A stretch of DNA of 64,000 nucleotides from contig NZ_LLER01000003.1 of assembly GCF_001500315.1 (NCBI RefSeq), positions 1-64,000 on the forward strand. The letters are read 5' to 3'. The notes under the pieces are model-generated. The model was not told the origin of the DNA. It made no database searches and saw only the letters and a program-made list of their open reading frames with translations. Positions within the stretch are counted from its first letter, which is position 1. Each line of letters begins with the position of its first letter. Shown piece by piece: positions 43,293 through 54,219 of this stretch. The stretch is from Staphylococcus auricularis (GTDB lineage: Bacteria > Bacillota > Bacilli > Staphylococcales > Staphylococcaceae). A program made the position numbers and the translations under genes.

Positions 43293-44183
43293 CTATTCCT
43301 CCTTATGTGCTCTTGGATGTGCATTCAAATACACTTTTCTTAATTGTTCTTTAGATACATGCGTATATCGACCTGTGGTTGATAAATTCACATGTCCTAA
43401 CAATGATTGAACGGTACGTAAATCCGCACCTTCATTTAACATATGTGTCGCAAATGTGTGTCTCAATTTATGTGGATGTATGTCTGTCACACCTGCTGTT
43501 CGTTTCACAATATCATTTAACACATGACGTACACCCCGCTCTGTTATCGGATCACCTTTCATGTTGACGATCAGATAATCATGGGATGCATGTAGTTTGG
43601 GAGTGAAATCGGCCCAATATTGTTCGATACTTTGTCTACAAAATTCACCAAACGGGATAAACCGTTCTTTATTCCCTTTTCCTAATACTTTCACACCAGG
43701 TAAATGCATGTCCAAATCATCATCTTTAATATTGACAAGTTCTGACACACGCATGCCTGTCGCATAGAGTAGTTCTAAAATGACACGATCACGAAGTCCT
43801 TTTTTAGTATCGCGCATCACTGTGTCAAAGAGTGCTGCCATTTCCTCTTCATAAAAGAAGTGAGGTAAGTATTGTTCTTTTTTTGGATGAACAAGTTGAA
43901 TAAATGGATTGACCACTGAATCATCTTTAATCATCCAATACTCATAAAAACTTCTGAGCGTAGAAATCTTTCGAGAAACCGTTGTTCTTTTTAAGTTCTT
44001 TGCATAAAGATAACTTAAATAATTTCTAGCATCTCTATACTCAAAAGATTCTAAGGAGAGATGCTCTTGTTCTAAAAACTGATTAAATTGGACTAAATCA
44101 TCATAATATGATTTCAGTGTATGTTCTGAAAATTGGCGTTCAACTTTCAGCATGTATAAATATTCTTTTTGGATTTCTTCCAA
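43293..44183 (-). CDS. xerC: Tyrosine recombinase XerC
   Basis: 296 residues. Resolves chromosome dimers at dif together with XerD. N-terminal SAM-like DNA-binding domain and C-terminal catalytic domain with Arg in [26 protein letters not shown] (His-x2-Arg-His), [14 protein letters not shown] giving the second His and the nucleophilic Tyr. Starts at TTG (44183), GGAGG nine bases upstream. Only three bases before hslV. Confidence 0.96.
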   Translation of the reverse strand: MEEIQKEYLYMLKVERQFSEHTLKSYYDDLVQFNQFLEQEHLSLESFEYRDARNYLSYLYAKNLKRTTVSRKISTLRSFYEYWMIKDDSVVNPFIQLVHPKKEQYLPHFFYEEEMAALFDTVMRDTKKGLRDRVILELLYATGMRVSELVNIKDDDLDMHLPGVKVLGKGNKERFIPFGEFCRQSIEQYWADFTPKLHASHDYLIVNMKGDPITERGVRHVLNDIVKRTAGVTDIHPHKLRHTFATHMLNEGADLRTVQSLLGHVNLSTTGRYTHVSKEQLRKVYLNAHPRAHKEE

Positions 44184-44191
44184 TTAAAAAT

Positions 44192-44229
44192 CCCTCCGTC
44201 AACATGCATTGTAGCATATAAACGAAGGG
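44192..44229 (-). promoter_or_regulatory. xerC upstream region: -10 box flanked by inverted repeat
   Basis: Minus-strand ATGCTACAAT gives an extended -10 (TACAAT, 44208-44213). It lies between CCCTTCGT and ACGGAGGG, which can pair; the second arm contains the xerC ribosome-binding site. If transcription starts just after this -10, the first arm is not in the RNA, so RBS masking would need a longer transcript. Confidence 0.35.
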
Positions 44230-44303
44230 AACTTCTAAGAAAAGTACTTCATCGAATACAATTTTTGAAATTTTCTAAAGACTGCATAACGATACACATA
44301 AAT

Positions 44304-45614
44304 TTATGAAAGTGTTTGTTTGTAATGATCGAGATATGTTAATGCACGATCAGCTAACTGTGAATAACGCTCTTTTTTATCTTTAATACGTTTTTCTAAC
44401 GGAGGTAATAAACCAAAGTTCGCATTCATCGGTTGGAAATTCTTTTCATTTTTAGCGTGAGAAATATAATAAGCCATACTTCCTAACATCGTTTCTCTTG
44501 GGAAAATAACTTCCCCTTGACCATTCACGCGGTGTGCGAGGTTAAGTCCAGCGATTAGACCACTTGCCGCACTTTCAACATAACCTTCCACACCTGTCAT
44601 TTGGCCAGCGAAGTATAGGCCTTCTCGACCGATGAGTTCGTAAGTTTCTTTTAACACATCTGGAGAATTGATGAATGTATTTCTGTGCATCACGCCGTAA
44701 CGCACGATTTCAACATTTTCTAAACCAGGGATTAGGCGAATGATGTCTTTTTGTGCACCCCATTTTAAATGAGTTTGGAAACCGACAATGTTGTAGAGCG
44801 TACCAGCTGCATCATCTTGACGTAATTGTACAACCGCGTATGGTCGCTTACCTGTTTTAGGATCTTCTAATCCGACTGGCTTCATCGGACCAAAAAGTAA
44901 TGTTTTACGTCCTCTTTCGGCCATGACTTCAAACGGCATACAGCCTTCAAAATGTTTTTCTTTTTCAAATTCATTCACGGGTGCGACTTCGGCTTCTAGT
45001 ACAGCATCGTAAAAACGATTGAATTCTTCTTCTGTCATCGTGCAATTGAGATAAGCCGCTTCACCTTTATCATAACGTGATTTCAAATACACTTTATCCA
45101 TATCGATGCTTTCTTTTTCGATGATTGGTGCAGCAGCATCGTAAAAGTATAATTGATCTCTACCTGTAACTTCGACCACTTGTTGCGCTAAATTAGAAGT
45201 GGTTAAAGGTCCAGTTGCAATAATCGTTTTTCCTTCTGGTATTTCGTTGATTTCTTCATTGATCACATTCACATTTGGATGATTTTTTAATGTGTTCGTT
45301 ACAAAACCAGCAAAGTCATGTCTGTCAACCGCTAATGCCCCACCAGCAGGGACACGTGCTGCATCTGCTGCTTTGATGATGAGCGAGTCGAGTCGTCTCA
45401 TTTCTTCTTTTAATACACCGACTGCATTCGTTAACGAATTTCCTCTCAATGAGTTAGAACAAACTAACTCTGCAAATTGATCCGTATGATGGGCAGGTGT
45501 TTGTTTTACAGGTCTCATTTCAATTAAGTTCACTTGAATGCCTTGTTCAGCAAGCTGATAAGCAGCTTCTGAGCCCGCAAGACCTGCACCTACAACATTA
45601 ACCGTCTCTACCAT
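44304..45614 (-). CDS. trmFO: tRNA (uracil-54-C5)-methyltransferase, folate/FAD-dependent
   Basis: 436 residues. Methylates U54 in the tRNA T-loop using methylene-tetrahydrofolate and FADH2. FAD-binding [17 protein letters not shown] at the N-terminus, [11 protein letters not shown], and C-terminal [20 protein letters not shown]. Formerly gid. Good GGGAGG before the ATG. Confidence 0.97.
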   Translation of the reverse strand: MVETVNVVGAGLAGSEAAYQLAEQGIQVNLIEMRPVKQTPAHHTDQFAELVCSNSLRGNSLTNAVGVLKEEMRRLDSLIIKAADAARVPAGGALAVDRHDFAGFVTNTLKNHPNVNVINEEINEIPEGKTIIATGPLTTSNLAQQVVEVTGRDQLYFYDAAAPIIEKESIDMDKVYLKSRYDKGEAAYLNCTMTEEEFNRFYDAVLEAEVAPVNEFEKEKHFEGCMPFEVMAERGRKTLLFGPMKPVGLEDPKTGKRPYAVVQLRQDDAAGTLYNIVGFQTHLKWGAQKDIIRLIPGLENVEIVRYGVMHRNTFINSPDVLKETYELIGREGLYFAGQMTGVEGYVESAASGLIAGLNLAHRVNGQGEVIFPRETMLGSMAYYISHAKNEKNFQPMNANFGLLPPLEKRIKDKKERYSQLADRALTYLDHYKQTLS

Positions 45615-45692
45615 TTGTCTTCCTCCCTTGCAAAAGAATTTAGAAGTTATCCTCTAGCATTCTATCGTGCGATAAAATATATGATTGATACA

Positions 45693-47759
45693 TTATTTTT
45701 GTGCTTCTTCTTTATAATCACAATTTGAACAAATAACTTGGCTCGTACGACCTTTCTTATGCTCAACCAAGTAATGCTCACATTTCGGACATGAGCGGCC
45801 AACCGGTTTATCCCAGCTTACAAAATCACACTCAGGATAGTTTGAGCAACCATAGAAAATGCGATTTTTCTTAGATTTACGTTCGACGACATCGCCATCA
45901 TTACATTTCGGACACGTTACGCCGATTTTTTTAACGATAGCTTTTGTATTACGACAATCAGGGAAATTAGAACAAGCCATGAATTTGCCGTAGCGACCCA
46001 TTTTGATAACCATAGGTGAGCCACACACTTCGCAATCTTCGCCAGCTGGTTCATCTTTAATTTCTATTTTTTCCATTTCTTCTTCAGCACGTTCAACGTC
46101 TTGTTTAAAGCTATTATAGAAATCACCAATGACTTTTTGCCAGCTTAAATCACCTTCAGCAATTTTATCTAATAATGTTTCCATATTGACGGTGAATTCT
46201 ACGTCTATGATTTCAGGGAAATAGTCTCTCACTTGTTCATAAACGATTTCACCTAATTCTGTTGGCACGAAGCGTTTACTTTCAATTTTCACGTAATTAC
46301 GTTTTTGAATCGTATCAAGTGTTGGCGCATAAGTAGAAGGACGACCGATTTTGAGTTCTTCTAACGTTTTAACTAATCGCGCTTCTGTATAACGTGGTGG
46401 GGGTTGGGTAAAATGTTGTGAAGGTTCAATATTTGTAGCCGTTACCATTTCGCCTTCTTTTATTTCTGGAAGTTTGTTTTCTTTTTTACCTTCCTCATCG
46501 TCTTTCGTTTCAACATATAATGTGGTGAAACCTTTAAATTTGATGGTTTGTCCATTTGCTCTGAATTTAATGTCACCTTGAGTTAAATCAAGTGCGACCG
46601 TATCAAGAATCGCAGGTGCCATTTGACTTGCTACGAAACGTGCCCATATTAATTTGTATAAGCGGTGTTGATCTCTTGTTAAATAGGCTTTCATTTCATT
46701 CGGTGTACGCATCGTACTTGTTGGTCTGATCGCTTCGTGGGCATCTTGGTCACCTTTACCTTGTGCCTTACGTTTAGAAGTATACTCATTCCCATACGTT
46801 TCTTGAATGTATTGTTTTGCTTCTGATTTCGCTTGTTCAGAAATACGCGTTGAATCCGTACGCATATATGTGATTAAACCAACAGTGCCTTGTTTTTTTA
46901 AATCGATACCTTCATACAATTGTTGTGCAAGCATCATTGTTTTACGCGCTTTAAAGTTTAATTTACGTGCTGCTTCTTGTTGAAGGGTGGATGTCGTGAA
47001 TGGATTTGCTGGATTTCTTGTTTTTTCTTTTTTCGTTACTTTAGTAACTTCAAACTGATCCCCATCTAACTGATCGGTAATGACTTTGACATCATCTTTA
47101 TTGTTTAATTTGTATGGTTTGTTTTTGTAGTGTAAGAACTTAGCAGTAAACTTAGATCGTTTATATCTAAATTCTCCTTCTATTTTCCAATATTCTTCAG
47201 GCTTAAAGTTGCGAATTTCATTTTCTCTATCAATGATGAGGCGTAATGCTACTGATTGTACACGCCCAGCTGATAGACCTTTTTTCACTTTTTTCCATAA
47301 TACTGGAGAAATATTGTATCCTACGAGACGATCTAAGATGCGTCGTGCTTGTTGGGCATCTACTAAGTTCATTTCAATGCCACGTGGATGTTTAAAGCTA
47401 TCCTTTACAGCATCTTTAGTAATCTCATTAAATACGACTCTGTTATCGCCATTTTCGTCTAAGTCTAAAATGTTTGCCAAATGCCAAGCAATCGCTTCAC
47501 CTTCACGGTCAGGGTCACTCGCTAAATAGATATGTTTTGCTTTTTTAGCATGTTTTTTTAAATCCTTAACGACGGGTCCTTTACCTCGAATTGTTATATA
47601 TTTCGGCTCATAATCATTTTCAACATCGACACCCATTTGACTCCGTGGTAAATCTCTCACATGCCCCATAGATGCGATGACTTTGTATTTTTTACCCAAA
47701 TATTTTTCAATAGTTTTAGCTTTTGCAGGCGATTCAACAATGACTAAATTATCTGCCAA
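45693..47759 (-). CDS. topA: DNA topoisomerase I
   Basis: 688-residue type IA topoisomerase that relaxes negative supercoils. Toprim domain ([32 protein letters not shown]), catalytic Tyr in [14 protein letters not shown], and three C-terminal CXXC zinc ribbons ([24 protein letters not shown]). Start chosen as TTG 47759: AAGGGGGA is six to seven bases before, and staphylococcal TopA begins ADNLVIVES. The in-frame ATG 6 codons upstream overlaps this ribosome-binding site. Confidence 0.96.
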   Translation of the reverse strand: MADNLVIVESPAKAKTIEKYLGKKYKVIASMGHVRDLPRSQMGVDVENDYEPKYITIRGKGPVVKDLKKHAKKAKHIYLASDPDREGEAIAWHLANILDLDENGDNRVVFNEITKDAVKDSFKHPRGIEMNLVDAQQARRILDRLVGYNISPVLWKKVKKGLSAGRVQSVALRLIIDRENEIRNFKPEEYWKIEGEFRYKRSKFTAKFLHYKNKPYKLNNKDDVKVITDQLDGDQFEVTKVTKKEKTRNPANPFTTSTLQQEAARKLNFKARKTMMLAQQLYEGIDLKKQGTVGLITYMRTDSTRISEQAKSEAKQYIQETYGNEYTSKRKAQGKGDQDAHEAIRPTSTMRTPNEMKAYLTRDQHRLYKLIWARFVASQMAPAILDTVALDLTQGDIKFRANGQTIKFKGFTTLYVETKDDEEGKKENKLPEIKEGEMVTATNIEPSQHFTQPPPRYTEARLVKTLEELKIGRPSTYAPTLDTIQKRNYVKIESKRFVPTELGEIVYEQVRDYFPEIIDVEFTVNMETLLDKIAEGDLSWQKVIGDFYNSFKQDVERAEEEMEKIEIKDEPAGEDCEVCGSPMVIKMGRYGKFMACSNFPDCRNTKAIVKKIGVTCPKCNDGDVVERKSKKNRIFYGCSNYPECDFVSWDKPVGRSCPKCEHYLVEHKKGRTSQVICSNCDYKEEAQK

Positions 47760-47910
47760 AGTTATTCCCCCTTGCATATCTAGTTACAAGCATAAATGAT
47801 AAACGCTCTATTTTAAGTTTGTCAATGTTTTTTATTTAGTGATATACGATTGTTGATCATTTCTAGTAATATTCAGTTGAGAAATATCGTGTACAACCTC
47901 GTTTGTGCGT

Positions 47911-48807
47911 TCATTCTACATATTGAAAATCTTCTATAATATCTTCAACATTTGAAACGATTTTAGCACCTTGTTGTGCAGATAAAAGATTGCCTTCTGT
48001 CATCGGATCAAAAATAGTACCCGGTAGAATATAGACTTCTCTATTTTGATCCACAGCATATTGCGTCGTGATATGCGTTCCACTATTCTTTCTTGCTTCA
48101 GTGACTAAGACGCCACGAGACAAACCACTAATGAGGCGATTGCGCTGAGGAAAATGAAATTTTCGAGGCGGTGTTTCTGGAAGGTATTCACTAATGACGA
48201 GTCCTTCTCGTTCAATCAGTTGTCTTGTCTCTTTAGTCATATGTGGATAATGACACATATGTCCAAAGCCAAGTACTGCGATGGTGGGGAGATGATAAGC
48301 TAAAGCGAGTTGATGTGCGAAGTGATCGGCGCCTTTTGCGAGGCCCGATACAATGGTAAGTTTCGATGCTTTAAAGGATGGAAAGAAAGCATTGAGTGCG
48401 TCATACGTATATCGAGTCGCATGACGCGATCCTACGATTGCTAGTGTCTTCGTATGATTTAATAATTGGAGCTTGCCTCTATAGAATAGCACTAAAGGTG
48501 GATCATAAATTTGGGTTAATAATGAAGGATAATGAGGATGATGGATCGTAATAAATTGCGTTTCACATCTTTTTAAATAACTTAGGAGATCATCAATCTT
48601 TAATGTGCGATAACGTGCTCTTAATTCATCGTCCATTTTGATTCTAAACGACGTCGCTAACTTCGTTAATACCTCGTATTGTGCATGAGCATCATAAGTC
48701 ACAAAGTCAGGCGCGTAATCTAAAATACGATAAATTTGGGCGGTGGTGTAGCCTGCAAATCTGAGCTTTAAGTAAATATAGTCTATGGATGTATGTTGAT
48801 AAACCAT
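47911..48807 (-). CDS. dprA: DNA-processing protein DprA
   Basis: 298 residues. Binds incoming single-stranded DNA and loads RecA during transformation. Rossmann-like core is visible: LAIVGSRHATRYTYDAL, IVSGLAKGADHFAHQLAL, FPQRNRLISGLSRGVLVTEA and GTHITTQYAVDQNREVY. N-terminal SAM-like region about residues 1-65. Upstream of topA as in staphylococci. Confidence 0.94.
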   Translation of the reverse strand: MVYQHTSIDYIYLKLRFAGYTTAQIYRILDYAPDFVTYDAHAQYEVLTKLATSFRIKMDDELRARYRTLKIDDLLSYLKRCETQFITIHHPHYPSLLTQIYDPPLVLFYRGKLQLLNHTKTLAIVGSRHATRYTYDALNAFFPSFKASKLTIVSGLAKGADHFAHQLALAYHLPTIAVLGFGHMCHYPHMTKETRQLIEREGLVISEYLPETPPRKFHFPQRNRLISGLSRGVLVTEARKNSGTHITTQYAVDQNREVYILPGTIFDPMTEGNLLSAQQGAKIVSNVEDIIEDFQYVE

Positions 48808-48997
48808 GCGGCCTCTTTTTTCAATATTATATAACGCGTCATCAAGTAATGCACGTTACGGTTTATTTTCAAATTGGCTTTATATTTAACACGATTTTAA
48901 AGAGTAAAAATGAAAGTCGGTCATTTTTTAATCAACACGAATATTTAGGCTTCGATTTTTAAAATCTCTACACTGCTTACCCAATCAATTCTAAACG
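48808..48997. other. Gene-free spacer between dprA and sucD
   Basis: The dprA-sucD gap is about 300 bases. Apart from the sucD terminator (48998-49027) I see no ORF or clear promoter. In S. aureus, as I recall, a separate surface/autolysin-type gene lies between sucD and dprA; none is present here. Confidence 0.4.
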
Positions 48998-49027
48998 AAA
49001 AAGTAGGTCCGCACACGACGAACCTAC
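48998..49027 (-). terminator. sucCD terminator
   Basis: Perfect GTAGGT / ACCTAC stem with a 13-base loop followed by TTTTTCG on the minus strand, 80 bases past sucD. Confidence 0.85.
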
Positions 49028-49109
49028 ATATATAATGAAGCTTTTAATTTTACCGTTACCTTGAATACGTACAAATAGCGATATTCAAATAAGTATAACC
49101 CACACAGTA

Positions 49110-50018
49110 TTACTTATTAATTGTTAATAAAGATTCATAAATATTGGCTTCTTTAGCCGCTTCAATTAATGTCGTACCGATTTCTGAAGGTGTATCAGCA
49201 GTTTTAATACCACATGCATTTAATGTTTTAATCTTTTCAGCTGCAGTACCTTTACCACCTGAGATAATCGCACCTGCGTGACCCATACGTTTACCTGGAG
49301 GGGCTGTTTGACCTCCGACGAAGCCGACCACAGGTTTTGTCATATTGGCTTTTACCCATTCAGCCGCTTCCTCTTCAGCAGTACCACCGATTTCACCGAT
49401 CATTACGACAGCTTTTGTATCTTCATCTTCATTGAATGCTTGAAGTACATCGATAAAGTTCGTACCGTTCACTGGGTCTCCACCAATACCTACAGCAGTT
49501 GATTGACCGATACCTTCTTCAGTTAATTGATGTACCGCTTCATAAGTTAAAGTACCTGAACGAGATACGACACCGACGTGACCTTTCTTATGAATATATC
49601 CTGGCATAATTCCGATTTTACATTCATCCGGCGTGATGACACCAGGGCAGTTTGGACCCACTAGGCGTGTATGCTTACCTTCAGCATAACGTTTTACTTT
49701 AATCATATCGACGACTGGAATATGTTCAGTGATACAAATGACTAAATCAAGTTCTGCATCGATACACTCAACAATCGCATCTGCTGCGAATGGCGCAGGA
49801 ACATAGATGACAGACACTGTTGCACCTGTTTCTTGTCTTGCTTCTTCAACTGTATTATATACAGGTACCCCTTCTACGACTTGACCACCTTTACCAGGTG
49901 TCACACCTGCGACAATTTGCGTACCGTAGTCTAACATTTGTTTTGTATGAAACAGTGCAGTAGACCCTGTAATACCTTGAACCATTACTTTTGTATTTTT
50001 ATCAATAAATACACTCAT
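49110..50018 (-). CDS. sucD: Succinyl-CoA synthetase, alpha subunit
   Basis: 302 residues. Carries the CoA-binding N-terminus ([19 protein letters not shown]) and the phospho-His in [16 protein letters not shown]. With SucC it makes succinate and ATP/GTP from succinyl-CoA in the TCA cycle. Starts 21 bases after sucC. ATG with GGGA upstream. Confidence 0.98.
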   Translation of the reverse strand: MSVFIDKNTKVMVQGITGSTALFHTKQMLDYGTQIVAGVTPGKGGQVVEGVPVYNTVEEARQETGATVSVIYVPAPFAADAIVECIDAELDLVICITEHIPVVDMIKVKRYAEGKHTRLVGPNCPGVITPDECKIGIMPGYIHKKGHVGVVSRSGTLTYEAVHQLTEEGIGQSTAVGIGGDPVNGTNFIDVLQAFNEDEDTKAVVMIGEIGGTAEEEAAEWVKANMTKPVVGFVGGQTAPPGKRMGHAGAIISGGKGTAAEKIKTLNACGIKTADTPSEIGTTLIEAAKEANIYESLLTINK

Positions 50019-50039
50019 CTTAGTGCTCCCATCCTTCCC

Positions 50040-51206
50040 TTACGCTTCGCTTACACTTTTAACGATTTTTTGTGCACCTTCTGCCATTGTTGCAGCAGGT
50101 TCAATAGCTAATCCAGATTCATGTAGGATTGCTTTCCCTTTGTCTACATTCGTACCTTCTAATCGAACCACGAGTGGTAAAGTGAGATCAACTTCTTTCA
50201 CAGCAGCTACGATACCTTCAGCGATAACATCACATTTCATAATTCCACCGAAGATATTGACGAAAATACCTTTAACATTTGCGTCACCTAAAATAATCTT
50301 GAATGCTTCAGTAACTTTCTCTTTCGTCGCGCCGCCCCCAACATCTAAGAAGTTTGCAGGGTTACCGCCGAAGTGATTGATCGTATCCATCGTTGCCATC
50401 GCAAGACCAGCGCCATTAACCATACAACCAATATCACCTTCTAATGCGATGTAAGATAAATCATATTTTGACGCTTCAATTTCTTTTGGATCTTCTTCTT
50501 CAAGATCACGATATTCTAAGATGTCTTTGTGACGGAAAAGTGCATTGTCATCAAAATTGATCTTAGCATCGAGTGCTAGCACATCGCCTTCACCTGTCGT
50601 TACAAGTGGGTTGATTTCTACAATTGAACAATCTTTTTCAATGAACACATTGTACAATGCGAGTAAAAATTTCACGGCTTTATTGACGGATGCTTGTGGA
50701 ATGTTGATGTTGAATGCAATTCTTCTTGCTTGATAAGGCATGAGACCCACAACTGGATCGATGACTTCTTTGAAGATTTTTTCTGGTGATTGTGTAGCCA
50801 CCTCTTCAATTTCAGTACCGCCTTCTTCTGATGCCATCAATGTCACACGGTCTGTCGCACGATCAATGACAAAACCTACATAATATTCTTTTTGAATGTC
50901 ACAACCTTGTTCGATGTAAAGTCGTTTGACTTCTTTACCTTCTGGACCTGTTTGGTGTGTGACCAATTGTTTACCTAATAATTCGTTTGCATATGTTTCG
51001 ACTTCTGAGAGTGATTTTGCGATTTTAACGCCACCCGCTTTACCTCGGCCCCCTGCGTGAATCTGCGCTTTAACCACATACACATCAGAATCTAATTCTT
51101 TTGCTTTATCAACCGCTTCTTCGTCAGTAAATGCAACACGTCCTTCTGGAACTGCTACGCCCATCGAACGAAATATTTCTTTACCTTGATACTCGTGGAT
51201 ATTCAT
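50040..51206 (-). CDS. sucC: Succinyl-CoA synthetase, beta subunit
   Basis: 388-residue ATP-grasp subunit, nucleotide and succinate binding. [17 protein letters not shown] at the N-terminus, [37 protein letters not shown]. Start at 51206 with GGAGGATGGAGC before it; the open frame continues 23 codons upstream through the promoter and is not coding there. Confidence 0.98.
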   Translation of the reverse strand: MNIHEYQGKEIFRSMGVAVPEGRVAFTDEEAVDKAKELDSDVYVVKAQIHAGGRGKAGGVKIAKSLSEVETYANELLGKQLVTHQTGPEGKEVKRLYIEQGCDIQKEYYVGFVIDRATDRVTLMASEEGGTEIEEVATQSPEKIFKEVIDPVVGLMPYQARRIAFNINIPQASVNKAVKFLLALYNVFIEKDCSIVEINPLVTTGEGDVLALDAKINFDDNALFRHKDILEYRDLEEEDPKEIEASKYDLSYIALEGDIGCMVNGAGLAMATMDTINHFGGNPANFLDVGGGATKEKVTEAFKIILGDANVKGIFVNIFGGIMKCDVIAEGIVAAVKEVDLTLPLVVRLEGTNVDKGKAILHESGLAIEPAATMAEGAQKIVKSVSEA

Positions 51207-51243
51207 GCTCCATCCTCCTGTTTTTTGGTTAATTTGCATCTTA

Positions 51244-51272
51244 ATTATAAAAAATGAAAGCGCTATTGTAAA
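51244..51272 (-). promoter_or_regulatory. sucCD promoter
   Basis: Minus-strand TTTACA (51267-51272), 17-base spacer, TATAAT (51244-51249), about 40 bases before sucC. Confidence 0.75.
51254..51269. promoter_or_regulatory. cre-like CcpA operator in the sucCD promoter
   Basis: ATGAAAGCGCTATTGT matches the cre consensus WTGNNARCGNWWWCAW at all but two fixed positions. It lies between and partly over the -35 and -10 boxes, where a bound CcpA would block polymerase. CcpA control of TCA-cycle genes is known in staphylococci; this site is inferred. Confidence 0.6.
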
Positions 51273-51313
51273 CAATTACACGACGGTATTTTTGAATTAT
51301 TTTAATTTTTTAA

Positions 51314-52084
51314 CTATTTGATCATCGATTTAATCGGTTCAAATGATTTGCGATGCACAGGGGTTACACCGAATTTATCAATCCCTTCGAGATGTTTCTT
51401 CGTACCATAGCCTACATTTTGCGCAAAATCATAACCAGGGTACTGTTCGTCTAACGTTGTCATATATTGGTCACGATATTCTTTAGCAAGAATACTGGCA
51501 GCAGCAATCGTCACACTCTTACTATCCCCTTTAATAATAGATTGTTGTGGTATTGCAACGTCTAACTGCATCGCATCTATCAGTAAATGCGTCGGCTGAG
51601 GGGACAGTTTGTTGATGGCACGCAGCATCGCTATTTTCGTCGCTTGGTAGATGTTGTATTGATCTATCTCTTCGACAGAGGCACTACCAATCGCAAAATC
51701 GATGAGCCCTGCTTCTAATTGTTGTTGTAACGCAGCGCGCTTCTTATGATTGAGTTGTTTGGAATCATTAATGCCAATGTATGCGTGATCTGGATTAAGA
51801 ATCACAGCACAAGCGACAACTGGACCTGCTAAGGGACCTCGCCCCACCTCATCAATGCCACAAATTAAGGCTGATGGATCTTGTTGATAAATCTTGTTCT
51901 CTAGTTGAGACATTGTTTCATATTGCTGTTTAAGCTGTAAATCTCTTTCTATTTGTTTACGTCTCGAACGAAGCTCTTGTTGCACTCCCTTTCTTGAATC
52001 ATTGTTAAACGGAGATTGTTCCAGTGTTTCAATTGTATCAATCGTGGCGAGCGCTTCTTTAATTTGTGCGATGGTTAAATTCAA
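51314..52084 (-). CDS. rnhB: Ribonuclease HII
   Basis: 256 residues. Cuts RNA in RNA-DNA hybrids, including single ribonucleotides in DNA. Catalytic motif ICGIDEVGRGPLAGPV near residue 75, with GINDSKQL and HLLIDAM. N-terminal extension of about 70 residues is normal for Firmicutes. TTG start (52084), two bases after rbgA, so probably translationally coupled; its own ribosome-binding site is weak. Confidence 0.96.
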   Translation of the reverse strand: MNLTIAQIKEALATIDTIETLEQSPFNNDSRKGVQQELRSRRKQIERDLQLKQQYETMSQLENKIYQQDPSALICGIDEVGRGPLAGPVVACAVILNPDHAYIGINDSKQLNHKKRAALQQQLEAGLIDFAIGSASVEEIDQYNIYQATKIAMLRAINKLSPQPTHLLIDAMQLDVAIPQQSIIKGDSKSVTIAAASILAKEYRDQYMTTLDEQYPGYDFAQNVGYGTKKHLEGIDKFGVTPVHRKSFEPIKSMIK

Positions 52085-52086
52085 AG

Positions 52087-52947
52087 TTACACATCCATTT
52101 CTGTCACGAGATCAAAGGTAAAGGTACCTATTTTTGCATTACGGATATCATTGATAATGAGTTCTATTACTGCTTCATAGTCCACTTCATTTCCTTTTTG
52201 CAGTAACCCTCTGCGTCTACCGATTGCATCAAACCATTCTAAAATCGGCGCCTCTTTGTCTACTGAAATACTGTAATGATTAATCAAGCGATCATAATCA
52301 TGTTCTATGATAAATTCTAAGCCATAAATTGCAACTTCATCTAAGTGCACAATGCTGTCTTTAATCGCACCAGTTAGACTGAGTTTTTTACCTATTAATT
52401 GATCTTCAAACTTCGGCCATAATATTCCAGGGGTATCTAGTAATTGTAATGCATTACCTACCTTAATCCATTGTTGTTGTTTCGTTACACCAGGTTTATT
52501 ACCTGTTTGTGCAATGGATTTCTTCGCGAGTTTATTAATTAATGTAGATTTACCGACATTAGGGATACCGACAATCATTGCACGGATTGCACGTGGTTTA
52601 AGTCCTTTTTCTTTTTCACGGGCCATTTTTTCTTTCGTTGCTTCGATGGCAGCTTGTTCTACTTGTTTGAGCCCTTTTCCGTGTTTCGCATCGACTTCAA
52701 CTGGATAGAAACCTTGTTCCTTAAAGTAACTTTCCCATTTTTCAAGTTCTTTTAAATTAGCCATATCTTTTTTGGCGAGTATGACAACACGTGGTTTTTG
52801 TTGTATCACGTCGTCGATCATTGGATTACGTGAACTATAAGGAATTCTTGCATCCACGAGTTCAAAGACCACATCGACTTTCTTTAATTGTTCTGTTACT
52901 TCTCTTTTAGCCTTGGCCATATGACCTGGGTACCATTGGATTGCCAT
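52087..52947 (-). CDS. rbgA: Ribosome biogenesis GTPase RbgA
   Basis: 286 residues, also called YlqF. Circularly permuted GTPase acting late in 50S assembly: the G4-type motif AKKDM comes before G1 [14 protein letters not shown] and G3 [10 protein letters not shown]. The [17 protein letters not shown] start ([16 protein letters not shown]) is typical. Cotranscribed with rnhB. Confidence 0.97.
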   Translation of the reverse strand: MAIQWYPGHMAKAKREVTEQLKKVDVVFELVDARIPYSSRNPMIDDVIQQKPRVVILAKKDMANLKELEKWESYFKEQGFYPVEVDAKHGKGLKQVEQAAIEATKEKMAREKEKGLKPRAIRAMIVGIPNVGKSTLINKLAKKSIAQTGNKPGVTKQQQWIKVGNALQLLDTPGILWPKFEDQLIGKKLSLTGAIKDSIVHLDEVAIYGLEFIIEHDYDRLINHYSISVDKEAPILEWFDAIGRRRGLLQKGNEVDYEAVIELIINDIRNAKIGTFTFDLVTEMDV

Positions 52948-53065
52948 GTGACTTCACCTTTCTCTCTTACAATAAACTTTCTTTATTTATATGAAATAAC
53001 ACAAATACTATTGTAATATGTTTTCAGCGATTTCGCATGCGTTTTTGATTTAAAAATGATGTCAA

Positions 53066-53112
53066 AAAGAGACCCCCTATGGTTTCATATCATCATACAT
53101 CGCCATAGGGGG
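53066..53112 (-). terminator. Terminator of the FecB-like gene
   Basis: Perfect 10-bp stem CCCCCTATGG / CCATAGGGGG with a 20-base loop, followed by TCTCTTTTTG on the minus strand. The rest of 52948-53065 shows no gene. Confidence 0.9.
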
Positions 53113-53154
53113 AATGTTATTACATATTCAAACATTCGTTTATTTTATCTTTGA

Positions 53155-54012
53155 TTATTCACTTAAATTGCTCATATCATCAACTAATTGTTCTGTTGAA
53201 ATTAAGCCACGTGATTTAGCCCAAAGTTCACGATCAGTAAAGTGAACACGGTTGTTTTTAACTGCATCTAGATTATGCCAAATATCGCTATCTTTTAATG
53301 ATTGTACTGAGTCTTCATTTTCGTCAGCTACCATTAAGATAAGTCTTTGTGGATTTAATTCAGCTAATTGGTCATAAGTGAATTCTAAATAGTCACCATT
53401 CATATATTCAGGTACTGATTCTTCAAGTTCTTGTGTAAGTGAAAGTTTGAAATCAAGTACATCTAATAAACTACTCATGTATGATTTTAATCCATGTGCA
53501 GTTACGCCGCGTTCAGAAACGACAGCTGGTAATGTTTCAATTGATTTATCAATTGTGATTTTGTCATTGTTTGCTTTCATTGTTTCTTCATGTTGTTCTA
53601 AACGTTTTTGAGCTTCACTTTCTTTAGATACTGCATAGCCAATGATTCTGAAGACATCAATGTTTTCATTGTAGTCTGCGTTGAAGCTTCTTAATAGAAG
53701 TGTTGGTGCAATTTCTTCTAATTGGTCATAAATTTCAGAATGACGGTTTTCGTCTGCAATAATAAGTTGAGGTTGAACTTCTTTAATTTTATCCAAATCG
53801 GGTTCTAATCTTGAACCTACTGATTTGTAGTCACCTACATGATCACGTAATGGTTGGATTAAATTATTTCTGTCACCATCATCTGCAATGCCAGCTACTT
53901 CCATGTCTAATTCAACGAGTGCATCAACGAATGAATATTCTAAAGCTACTACAGTTTCAACATCGTCTGGTATAACTGCTTTTCCTGCGTTATGTTTTAT
54001 TTCTATTGTCAT
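53155..54012 (-). CDS. FecB-like siderophore-binding protein without signal peptide
   Basis: 285 residues of the periplasmic-binding-protein class III fold (FecB/FeuA/FhuD type): VVALEYSFVDALVELD, DLDKIKEVQPQLIIADENRH, IYDQLEEIAPTLLL, and DAVKNNRVHF near the end. Family members are normally lipoproteins with a signal peptide and lipobox Cys. Here the coding region starts at the mature domain (MTIEIKHNAGK), with a strong GGAGG seven bases before the ATG and an in-frame TAA eight codons upstream, so no signal is missed in this frame. Alone, no transporter genes beside it. Role unknown: cytoplasmic ligand binding or a decayed lipoprotein gene are the options. Confidence 0.8.
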   Translation of the reverse strand: MTIEIKHNAGKAVIPDDVETVVALEYSFVDALVELDMEVAGIADDGDRNNLIQPLRDHVGDYKSVGSRLEPDLDKIKEVQPQLIIADENRHSEIYDQLEEIAPTLLLRSFNADYNENIDVFRIIGYAVSKESEAQKRLEQHEETMKANNDKITIDKSIETLPAVVSERGVTAHGLKSYMSSLLDVLDFKLSLTQELEESVPEYMNGDYLEFTYDQLAELNPQRLILMVADENEDSVQSLKDSDIWHNLDAVKNNRVHFTDRELWAKSRGLISTEQLVDDMSNLSE

Positions 54013-54219
54013 AACTCTACCTCCAAAACTCAGTTATTTCTTATAATTTGTATTACCGTCGTTGAAGATTTAAAACATAGAGATATTACAATTTAAGTTT
54101 TAATATTCACTTTGAAGTTAAACTTTCTAGAAATGCCACGAATTTTTAATAGTTATTTTTATCTATCTATCGCTAAAATTGATACAATTTAGATAAGAAA
54201 AATGGCTAGGAGTATGTAA
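54013..54219. promoter_or_regulatory. Divergent spacer of the FecB-like gene and yfhO
   Basis: AT-rich. On the plus strand TGATACAAT gives an extended -10 (TACAAT 54183-54188) about 32 bases before yfhO, without a good -35. No convincing Fur box was seen for the minus-strand gene. Confidence 0.3.

Noticed and set aside
54013..54219. Fur or PerR box upstream of the FecB-like gene
   Set aside because: TTATAATTTGTATTA looks vaguely like a 7-1-7 operator but only about half the second arm matches.
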